Part shown: positions 12,801 through 24,800 of the stretch, one piece after another
How the letters are laid out: each line of letters opens with the position of its first letter
Position numbering within the stretch: position 1 is the stretch's first letter
Origin: Lottia gigantea
Lineage: Eukaryota; Mollusca; Gastropoda; Lottiidae
Length of the DNA stretch: 64,000 nucleotides
Reading direction: 5' to 3'
NCBI RefSeq assembly: GCF_000327385.1
Contig: NW_008707735.1
Coordinates: 422,226 to 486,225 of the forward strand
Notes under the pieces: model-generated
What the model saw: the letters and a program-made list of their open reading frames with translations, nothing else
What the model was told of the DNA's origin: nothing
The model's database searches: none
Made by a program: the position numbers and the translations under genes

Positions 12801-15800
12801 AAAAGGTGATAACAATCATCCCATATTTCACAAATGAGCTCTTCCAATCATACGTATACAGTTACACATCAAGGTAAATTATGCATGTGTAGAAGGGTTC
12901 AATAGAAAGTAGAGGGGTGTCAAGGGTAGTCTTTAAACTTGTAGATAGGCTTCAGGTTAGCGAGCAAGCGTCTAACTCACTGAGCCACCAGCTTTTGTAG
13001 GTATCAGACTTTTGTTTTGTAATGATGCATTCTGTTTCATTTCCAGTCCACAGAAAATGGTGATGAATCTGATGTGTCATCCAGTTCTACGTTTAGTGAA
13101 GTCACGAGGACTGATCCAATAGATGACGACTCTCTCAATCTACTACCTCATAGGGTAGGTTATTATTTTGTCTGTCACTGGATTCTGATTTCAACTTGAT
13201 GTGACTCTTATATTACAACTTTAAAGAGCAGATGGTCAATATTTTGTGGAGAGTTCATTTTGAATTATATATATCATTTTAAGCTGGATTTCGTTGAAAT
13301 CCAGTGTTTCTCTGAGATGTATGGACAGCTGTTTCTGACAAAATTTTCCTCATTGTACACTGCCTGGCTGTCTGTTGATTGGCTGAAGAAGGAAGTAAAG
13401 TACCCATTCATATCTTTTTTTTTTCATAAGCTTACTTAAATAAGGTAAAATATTTGAGAAAAAATTTCATTTTACAGACAACCAAGTCTCAAGATAAACG
13501 TCAACCTCCAGTAGGCGGAGCTTGTTATGTCCCGCCCTCTAAATACAAGTGGGAGGAGCCTAAAGCTGATCCTTACAGCGTAATGAATGTACTCAACCGA
13601 AAATCAAACTTGGGCAAAGGTAAGCTATGCTGTTCTATTTTTGTTTGAGCTCGAGATGAAGTGATAGTGACTTACACGGACATAGTTTCTAGTTGTTTGG
13701 ATGAAACAATGCATGGTGTTACTTTGATTTTTCAGATGTCTACAGTTTGACGCCACTAGAACAACAAATTCGAGACACAGTCAACCAGACTGTTTTACCC
13801 ACAGACAGTCGCACCTCGTCTCGGTCCTCGGCACATCACTATACAGCCTCGTTACCTGTTGCCGTTAACAACGAGAGTAACCTACGACCGTCACGTAGTA
13901 GAGGACAAAGTGATGATGACAGCGTACGATCCAGTGTTTCTCACACTAGGAGGTCCGGAGCTAAAGAACCAATCAAAGACAAGTAAGTGATTATTCAGGG
14001 TTATAAGGTCAAAGGTGAAAGGTCTAGCACGTGTGTGCGTTTTAAAAATTTTACTTTGTTGTGTTTTGGAAATCAAAGAATTGCAGGAACCACAGACGTC
14101 TGATTGAAAATTAGAATGATGTAAATTGATGCTATCACTGTCTCTAATAAACATAGAAACGTTTAGAAAACTTCTTTATAATCTCTTTAACAAGAACTAC
14201 TGACGTCTGATTGAAAATTAGAATGATGTAAATTGATACTATCAGTGTCTCTAATAGACATAGAAACGTTTAGAAAACTTCTTTACAATCCCTTTAACAA
14301 GAACTACAGACGTCTGATTGAAAATTAGAATGGTGTAAATTGATGCTATCAGTGTCTCTAATACACATAGAAACGTTTAGAAAACTTCTTTATAATCCCT
14401 TTAACAAGAACTACAGACGTCTGATTGAAAATTAGAATGATGTTAATTGATACTATCAGTGTCTCTAATAGACATAGAAACGTTTAGAAAACTTCTTTAT
14501 AATCCCTTTAACAAGAACTACAGACGTCTGATTGAAAATTAGAATGATGTAAATTGATACTATCAGTGTCTCTAATAGACATAGAAACGTTTAGAAAACT
14601 TCTTTACAATCCCTTTAACAAGAACTACAGACGTCTGATTGAAAATTAGAATGATGTAAATTGATGCTATCAGTGTCTCTAATAGACATAGAAACGTTTA
14701 GAAAACTTCTTTATAATCCCTTTAACAAGAACTACAGACGTCTGATTGAAAATTAGAATGATGTAAATTGATGCTATCAGTGTCTCTAATAGACATAGAA
14801 ACGTTTAGAAAACTTCTTTATAATCCCTTTAACAAGAACTACAGACGTCTGATTGAAAATTAGAATGATGTAAATTGATGCTATCAGTGTCTCTAATACA
14901 CATAGAAACGTTTAGAAAACTTCTTTATAATCCCTTTAACAAGGACTACAGACGTCTGATTGAAAATTAGAATGGTGTAAATTAATGCTATCAGTGTCTC
15001 TAATAGACATAGAAACGTTTAGAAAACTTCTTTATAATCCCTATAAGTTGTTTCTATTGTTCTCTAGAGGATGTTTTTTCTCATGTTAAATATTGTATCT
15101 ATTTGTTTCAGTAGTGTGAAGTCGTATCAAGAATCATCAGGAAAATACACGTCAATACAAGATTCCGATCTTACAGATACAGATGATTCTTATTCTAATC
15201 TTCTACCGTACGTATCTTGATATTTATCTTTCATTCTTACCTTGGGAGGGTAAGGGGGTGTTAGAAACTTTGAGATGTACCTTGGGAGGGTAAGGGGGTG
15301 TTAGAAACTTTGAGATGCTTAATTAGGGGGAGAAGGGGTGGAAGAGCTAGAGGGTATTTACCAGATTGCGCACTGCATTATGCAGTATATGCATGGCATT
15401 GGACTCATATTTTGCCTTATTTTCAACACAAAACAGTATTAGAAGGTTTTGTTATTTTAGGGAGAAAGTAAGATCTGATGAATGGATGCCACTACGACAA
15501 GATTCTGAAGTTTCATTAGTCAGGGAGAAAACTTCTAAACAGTAAGTCAAGTTGATTTATAAACTTTTAATAAGAACATGGACAAACTAGTCTCTGACTA
15601 AACCTCTTGTGACACTCGATTGAAGAGTTCTGAACAGATTCCATCTGTTCTAATTCTAACCTCATTTGAACGTTACGGAAGCGTTATATGTCACATTCCA
15701 AATTTTCCCATCCTTTTCCTTCTCGGCCATTTTGAATTCTGTCTGCACCTACAATATTTTTACCACACGTGGAACATGTTCTGAATTATTGAATATCCAG

Positions 15801-18800
15801 TTGAATTCACCTATAGTGTGTCTCCCTGATTTACAAGTATAATATTGTTATATTATTATTATAGAAATCAACCTAAACATCAGAGATCTGAAGAATGGAT
15901 GCCATTAAGGCAAGATTCGGAGCTGTCTGTCGCCAGTGATAAAAGTGCTAGTTTACAAGACAAGGTATAATGACTTTTCTTGGAATATCTCCGTTGGTAG
16001 TGAATTGGATTGTCGTCTGCTTGGCAATTTGGTGCCTTGAGTTCGAATCCACTTCAAGGAGAGATGATTTTTGATGCCACAGCCAGGGCAAAAGACAGAT
16101 AAAATACCTTTTCAGCATCCAAATAATTTTCAAAATTTCGGTCTTTTTCAGAGAGCACCACCAACTACCTCTACCAATTATCAAAATATCAACCGTGTCG
16201 AGACGGGGCGTTATTCACCGAATACTCTCGATAGACAAATGATGGCGGAACTGAATCGATTAGAAAGTTTAGAAGAGTCGTACTGTCAACTAGCTGGAGT
16301 AGAGAGAACTAGAGCTGTTTCTCTAGCTCAACAAGAATCTGTATCTCTAGCACAAGTCTTGAAGGTAGGTCTGTGTTAGGGGGGAGGAGGTAGGGTGGGG
16401 GAGGTGTGGGGAAAGGTTAAGGGGACATGCCATTAATAGGGTTGGGCTGAAACAGATCACTTCTAGTCAGAAATTCTGTGAATTATGAAGATCGCATAAG
16501 AACACTTTTGGATCATCCAGAAATTTGTCTCTTTGCCACTATTATGATTAGTTTTTCTGTATGTTCCCTAATATGTTTGAGTTATTTTAATTTCTTAGAA
16601 TTCTTATACAATTTTTAATTTATTTCAGTCGCGGCAAATGGCTCAAGATTTAGAAATGAAACGATTACAACTTCAAGCTCAACAAGAAGCTCAAACCAGT
16701 AATCAACAACTTAATGATATTCGACTACGAACTCAAGGCAACACACATCGTAGTCCATATCATTCTGGTTTCACAGTCGAACCAACGTCACATTCTACTC
16801 CTGCTTCTAAAACTAACGAAGCTTTCAAAATACGTTCAGAAATACCCGCTAGTCATAATGTATCAGAAACAGCAGGCAGACGGTCAGGAAGGGAGAGAAC
16901 TGATACAGACGTCTCAGATTCTATCAATGCTAGAAAGACACGTGATCTTTCGAAGATATCATCCTCTGGATCTTATTCAAGACCCAAGCATTCTAGGTAT
17001 GTACTGTTTGGGGGTTGTGGGTTGAGAGGGGGGGGGGGGGTGTCCTTTCTGTGGTAGAGGGGGAGTTGGCACAGATTTAAGTTCGGTCAGGCATTTTTTG
17101 TGGTCCTTCCACTCTCTTTATCTTGTAACTTGCCAGCAGAAAAAAACAACTGTACCTGACTAGGGGGAAGTAACTCTTGGTTAGAATTGACTTATTCAGA
17201 CCACAATGTAACAGTATGTCTATCAAAAAGATCTTTTCAGTGATAGAAATAGACCCTCTGTTATTTATATCACTATGTATTTTCAGATCAGCTACAACGT
17301 ATTTTGATAATGTTCGTTGTTTTTTTTTTAGTTATTTGCCTTAATATATTGATATATTGATAATACAAGGCTATCATACAAACCTACTGTATTTCTAATT
17401 TCAGATCTGCCACGACATCGTCTGTTATAACAGCTAAAGACAGTCGTTTAGACAGTGATTCATCCTCTATAAAATCAGTCAGTGATGCAGACGGACAAGA
17501 TCTCTCTAAAACAGAGAGTATACATGAAGATATACCAGGTAGGGAGGGACAGATACTTTCTTAAAGGGTTATGGTTGGTTGAATATTTGTGCTGGAATTT
17601 GACAACCATTAACATTCTCATGTGTAGTTATGGGAGCTGAAGTGGCTTGGAGAGTAAGAAGTTAAAAAACATTAGGCTAATGCCACTATTCTGGCAAAAT
17701 ATCACTCATAGCACACTGCATGGCGTTGCCTATTTTCATTAGATCAATCAGGTACATAAAAGTAGGACATAAAACTTCATTCATATTGTTATTTTTAGAA
17801 GACTACACCCTATCATTTGATGATTCTATAACAGAAGATGAATCTTTTCGACAAGTTTTACCGTCTGAGAGTCATCGTAAAGAATTAAAACGGAAACAGA
17901 GTGATGATAGTTTTATGCAAGATGATGGTAAGAATTGGTGTTTCTCCCTCGTGTTACATTTCTGATGAATTAATATCATACAAAGTCCTAAACTGGTCCA
18001 CCATTCTATCCAAGGCTTTGTCTGAAGAAACAGATTGGACATATTGTTACCTTGGCATTGATTGGACGAAATCAAATCCCATAATGCACTAGAATTGCTC
18101 TAGTAATAGTAAATCGATGTCATATCTTTCAGCTGGTACGAGTCAACTATCTCTAGGAGACGTGTCAATGTCCTCTCTATTTGTAGGGGGCGACACTTTC
18201 AGTAAATTTACGGCCGATATGGTCAGACAGATGATGAAAGAAGAGGAACTTCGTGCCCAGCATCAGGTTAGTTTAGTTGTCATAGAAACGTAGTGAGGCA
18301 TCAGGTAAAATTCAAGGAAATTCTTTGATTCAAATCTCATTATTTGTACTTGCACAGAGTTCAGTTGTCATAGAAACACTGGTTTGGCTGTTGGGTACAG
18401 CTTTCATCTAACATTCACTGTAACTTTTTAAATTTGTTTTTCCTAGGCTGCCATGTTGAGAATCAGAGAGACAGCACTGAAGAAGAAAGCTGAAACTGAG
18501 TTGTCATGGTTACGACAACAGAAGCGCCATCTACGTGACAAAGGAGCAGACGACGTCCATCCCCAGATTAAAAAGAAAGAGAAGATTGTTCTAAGAGAAC
18601 TTCATGAGAAACAGGTGTGGATTTTATTCAGTTTGTGTTTTTCTTTTAAAAGTAGCCTACAATATTCATTTCACTAATTATTTTTGAAAATAAAAAATCT
18701 ATTTTATAATACTCTATGAATTTTCTGATTTTTCAGGATGAAATTCGGCGCCTACAGGAAGCTAATCTGCAGACTAGCCGAGAACGACAGAATGTTTTAA

Positions 18801-21800
18801 AACAACAGGAAGCTATTGCTAAAGCTCATCAGAAAAAGGTACCAGTTTTTTTTTAGATCGTTGTTATATTTTGACTGATTTAGACAAGTTGAAGGTCATA
18901 TGCTTGAGTTTCAGATTAAGGATCAAAAGTTGGCACTAGACCATCTCACAGAAGCACTGGCACTGGCATCAGAAGGTTTGATGATTTATTTTGGAATAAT
19001 TAAATGATATTATTTGATATTGTAGAGAATGACGAAGTTACAAGAAGGTTTAAAGAAATTAACTGGTAGACTAGGTCGACCCAGTGATATACATACAGAA
19101 GACGATGCCAGTATAGTAAGTTAATTTACCAAAATTTAAAATAAAAATCAACTTCCAGAAAATATTGTATAAAGTTATATGATTTAGTTAAATTATTTAT
19201 TAATTTTTCTTAAAAGTGACCCAATTTCAAAGAAAAAAATTATGGAGGTGAAATTAACCATTGTTTTAAACCCAAAATTCAATTTTTATGCCTTGCCCTG
19301 TGCTTTTGGTTTAATTTCTGACTAAATAGGCATCCGATTTTGAGCTAATTAAGTTCCTAACTTTGATCTAATGAGCTCATGACATGGATGACCTGTTATT
19401 ACTAACTTACTTAATAGTTTGACAGTGATCTTTCTAATTTAACTGATAGTACTCACAAGTTATTACAACTGACATGAAATACTCAATGGTTTTAAATCTA
19501 GTTTTAACTTATACCTATAGTTATTGATATGACAGTAGCCTACCTGGAGGTTGAAATGGCTTTACAGTATTGTAACAGACTTCGCCAACTTGATAAAGAT
19601 TTTTTATATATCCTCTGTATTCATTATGTACGATATATTTTATTAAGTTAAACACAAAGTGATTACATAGCAACTTTTTAAATTGTTTATTTAATACTGA
19701 TTTCTTAAAATGAAGTAAATAATTTAATAACAGTAACTAAATTGAAAGTAGTAATTAGCTAACAAGGAGTGTGAAAATATCGATTGTAATAGCAGTAAGC
19801 CAAGCTAGAGGATGTAAAGATTAAGTGTTGTATAGATTTAAATTTTGTGTTTTACAGCTCGATGATGCCTCTGATATAAATGAAGATATTTCAGCCAAAG
19901 GTAAAGAGTTTATTTCTATTTTCAAAAAGTTTAAATTTAAATATTTGTTCCCTGACTAAAACAGATTGTAAATTTTGATCCTGTTGATTTAGGAGAGTCA
20001 TAATCTATAGTATTACAATATGACAGTCTATTTGAGTTTCACTATAACAGAGAGTTCTACATGATACACTTTCATTGGTTTAAAATAACTTCAATAGAAT
20101 ATACGGGATAAAAACTTGTTAGATTACCATGGATATTAAAAATATCAACAACAACAAAGCGAAATTGTAATCTGATCTAATTAGTTGTAGAAGAGATGTT
20201 TTAGTTAGTTTATGATTTACGTGATATTTTGTAGAATACAAGTCTGATTCTGAGATCTACGGAGATAAAACTAATAATAAAGTATCAAAGAGTGATAAGA
20301 GAAAACTGGAGAAAAAACAACAACTTTGGTTAAATGACAAGTAAGTAGAAGACATGTTTATTTTAACTTCCTCATGAATTAAATTCAATTGATGTTTTTC
20401 TCTGTCAGTGATATAGGTTAGAGGGCTGATTTAAAAAATACTTCTAGTGTTACTTGCTGTACATACTAGGCTAATGTCGTTGTCCTGGCAAAATTTCCCT
20501 CATTGCACACTGCATGACATTGCCTGCTAGCCCCAAGAAAACTAGATCTCCAGTTATTTAATTTTTAGATATTTAACAAAAAGAGAAATCAAGTTACTAA
20601 GTCGTAAGAAAAATGCTGAGGAATTACTGGCGTGGAAGAAACACCTTGACGATCAGGAGGCGGAGGTCTTTGAGATGGAGAAGAAGGCGTTGGATGCCTG
20701 GCAGAATGAATCGAAAGACGGTGCCAAGGGGAAGAAATCTGAGAAAGTTGCTGACAAGAAAGCAGACAAGAAGGCAGAGAAAGTTGAACCAGCCAAAGCT
20801 CCTAAAGGTAGGAATATTTCGCCTTGATGTTTGATGGAGGTTGATTGCCTAGTTTCTCAATGATCTCTGACATTTTGAAATCCTAAAAAGAGTAGGCTCA
20901 TGCTGCAGTTTCGACGAATATTCTCCATAGCCCAATGTACAGCATTTACTTATCTCCATTAACTCTATTAGGTTCAGAATAATAAGATGTTAAAACACAA
21001 TTTCAATCAGGAAATTTTAAACCATATTTGTTTGTTACAGCTAAATCGAAGCCACCAGCCCGAACAGAAAGTGAAAGTATGATATCAGAACAGTTGAGTA
21101 CAGTGAAGGACGATTCATACTCTACCAGTCACATGACACCTCACGATACTCGACAGAAAACAGACGAAACTGAGGTCAAGTCACAACCAAGGTCACCGAA
21201 AGATAGTGGAAGTGATATGTCTATACCTGAAGAAGTTCCGTCTCGGACGTTATCTTCTGCCACTCCTGACAACAAACACAAGTATGTTTAATACAAATTT
21301 TTTTTTTTTTATATAATCTTTTGAGACACCATCTTAAAATACTACTATGTTTAAACGATTGGTGAGTTCAGGATTCATGGAATCAACGAGAAATTCAAAG
21401 ACAAGTTAGAACAGGGTTCAGAGTAACAGAATTCAATATGGCGGAGAAAGGTATAAACAGGTAAATTTTGAATGTAACATATCCAGTTCCTGAACATTCA
21501 ATTGATGCCTAGTGACAGAATTGGTAGGGACAGAACCTGTTCAGAAGTCACCATTAAAAGGCCACTCAGGAGGAATCGTACTTATTTTTGGGGAAAACCT
21601 AGAAACAATACCCAATTTGCTAAAAAATAAAATTGTGCTGAGTTTTTAACATGATTTATTTTATTTTTAGAGTGAATGATTCTAGTGATGATACGATAGT
21701 AAACAGTTCAGTTAATGAAGAGTATACTAATGACACGTTTGAAGAAACAACAGCTAGTCGTAGTAAACGTAAACCTCTCGGTCGTTATTTACCGTCTGGT

Positions 21801-24800
21801 TCACCTCTACCATCACCATGGTCACGACGTACTGGTTCCGAGAGCGAATCAGAAGACTCTATTTCTCATACAGGTATTAGCTTATTTTATACGTCACATT
21901 AAAATATAATAAGGTTCTTTTAGAAAAAACTGAGCTGGGGGATTGTGTTATCCAAAAGTTAACCCCAATTTCTAAAACTTAACTGTCCTGATGAGGATTG
22001 AGTATCTGAAACCTCTTTAATGCAACTATTTATTTTAGATACGGTATCAGATACTAGTGATTATGAAGGTCGTATCAGACATCTGAATGATGAATTACGC
22101 AGACGACGAAAGGAATGTGATCTGTTGAAGAAGGCAAGGAAAGCCAGAAAGAAGGAGAAACTCAAGGCTCAAGAAGAATCTCTGAAGAAACAAGTTGAGG
22201 TATGGTGGTTATTGATTTAATGGCAGCCATCTTTTCATTTCTACCTCTATTTTGCTATAAATGCTCAAATTTGATTTTATATGAAAGAAAATACTTTTTA
22301 TATTTTTTCCTTCATTTAATGGATTCTTAATTTTGAATTTTCTTCGACGCGTAATCTGAAATATTTTGAATTTTTTTATAGGCTTATGACAACTATATCA
22401 ACCAATTAAAACACGAGCAGAGTGACCTTGAACTTGAACCCAATAAATCTGTCGTGAAGCCGTTGATCAAACATCCTAAATCGAAGGTCAGACAAGAGGA
22501 GGTAACTCCAACCCGACAACGTGACACAGAAGGAAGTTTCTCGTCAAGTTACGAAGATACAGTCAATGGCTCGGATTCGGCTCAGAATTCTCCCAACTTG
22601 TCTGATAGTAGAGGTAAGTCAGAAATTATTTAGGAGAAAACTGCAAAATCATTTTCCAAATCTTCAAATTTAGCATCATGAATGTGATTTGGGTTGGTAT
22701 TTTTGAGGCCAAGGTAGTGTTTATATGCACGTCTCATTCTTATTACTTATTCTTAATTTTATTTTAGAAACCTGTAAAACATCACCATTGCTTGACAAGA
22801 AGAGTTTCCTTGACAGAATTTCAGAGGGTAGTGAGTCAGAAAAATCGGTACCAAAGCTTGCTCAAAAACCTGAGGTCAAAGATGGTCAATCTCAATCCAG
22901 TGTGTCTGAAGTCATCGAAGAACTTTCTGAAGGCTCAGAAGTCACAAAAACTGAATCAGGAGTTCTTAAAATTGATATTGAAAAATCAAAACCAATGGAA
23001 GATGAAGTTGATTTTACAAAAGCAGATGATGACGCCTCGTATAGTTTGGATTTTACAGCGTCTGCAAGTTCCCTACATACGAATTTGAAACCATCGCTTA
23101 GTGCTCGAAGCGACAAAAGTGCTTCACGAATTCTTTCACCCAGGGATGATTCAAAAATTTCTGAGGTCATCGACGAAGCAATTTCTGTCCAATCAGATGC
23201 CTCGAAATCATTAAAACTTGATGTAACGAAACCGAAAGAAGGGGATAAGTCGGAATCTAGTGCAGCAGAGAAATCAATTTCGCAAGCTTTGACTGGAATT
23301 CAGGAGTCGGACAGCGAAACAGACTCTCACGCCAAATCTCACCACACTTTGTCCTACTCTCCGACAGTGTCCAGACCATCCAGTGGTACGGAGCGATCTG
23401 TCGCAAGTTCATACGGCGTCAACTTCGAAGATGAAGAATCAGAACGAACTGTGGAATCAGAATCTGAGTCAGAAAAGACTCCCGTCAGATTACCTGCTCG
23501 AGGTCATTCTCAGGCTTCCAAGGTGGCTAGTCAAGTCAGCGAAGAAGACATTTCGGAACACATCTCCGCCAGTTTGCCCTCGCTCTCAGAAAAGAAGCCT
23601 GCCAATCATCGTGATGATTTGACTAATAAGGATTTGGATGATTTGCTGGGAGAAATCTCGGAAGATGAGTTGACCCCCCGTGTAGCCACGCCTTTAATTG
23701 GTGATGATGAGAACAGTGCCTTGCTCCTAACAGATCCCTTGGCAGAATTCCAAATCAACGAACCTGTTTTGGTGTGGGGACGTAAAAAGGGCAAGCTCTT
23801 GTACAAGGGTAAGGTTGATTTTGCTCCAGGTGTCTGGGCAGGAGTTGAATTGGAGCACCCGGACAACGACCAAGATGACGTCTGCCAAAAATATTTCGAA
23901 TGTCGTCAAGGTCATGGAGTGCTGGTTGCAGGAAGTGACATCAGTACTGTACCAGAAGGCATGAAATTTGAAACCAAGCCAACAGCAGACGACTCTTTGA
24001 CCAGTCAAGAAGAAGGGTCAGCGACTGACAGTGACCTTGAGAAGGTCATTAAAGATGCTGCACAAAACGTCCAACAATTTGATTCGAAACCCGAACAACA
24101 TGATGTCGAGGCATTGGCTGATAAATTGACCAATGAAATTGCTGCGGAGATTATCGTGGACTCTGTAGAGACTATGGAAGGAATTTCCAACAAGCAAGCA
24201 GCTCAAAAGAAAGTCCCACCCCCCACTTTACCCAAACCGAAGAAGCCATCGGAAGCAGACATCAGTCCTCAAAAAGACGGATCTGAATCACCAAAATCAG
24301 ACAAAGCTGCAGACGACGTTATGAATAAATTACTAGAGAATGCCATCACTCAGATGATTGACATCCGAAATAAAAAACGTGATAATAACCAGTTAGTGAA
24401 TGGAGAAACACCATTGGTCAACGGTCATCTTGATTCTAGAAGTGACCAATCAGATTTGGAAGAGGACCTACAGAGACCTGGTACTCCTAATTTAGCTGTT
24501 GTAAGAACTAAGGTAAGTGGTGTGTTATATCAAACAGTCAATAACTTTTCAAGCTTTAGACTGGGCTGTTACAGGTTCCTCAACAGTTGGAAATCATTTA
24601 AGAGTAGGCTAATTCCGTTGTCAAGGCCCAAACAGGTGCCTGTTTCATTCTATTTCATTTCATTTCTAATTGAGATCTTGGTGGAGATATTGAATGAGAA
24701 CTGTGCCTATCTATGATGTCACTTTTCACTATGATGTCACTCTCCACTATGATGTCGCTTAGTTACGACAGGAAGTTCTGACAGCCAATCAAATAGTCTG

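Noticed and set aside
15990-16070. Functional tRNA gene
   Set aside because: Box B is good but the acceptor stem and anticodon arm do not pair well, and a SINE body follows.
18860-19025. Copy of the CEP350 intron as an extra coding exon
   Set aside because: Exons 18737-18838 and 19026-19115 already join in phase; the sequence between has stops.
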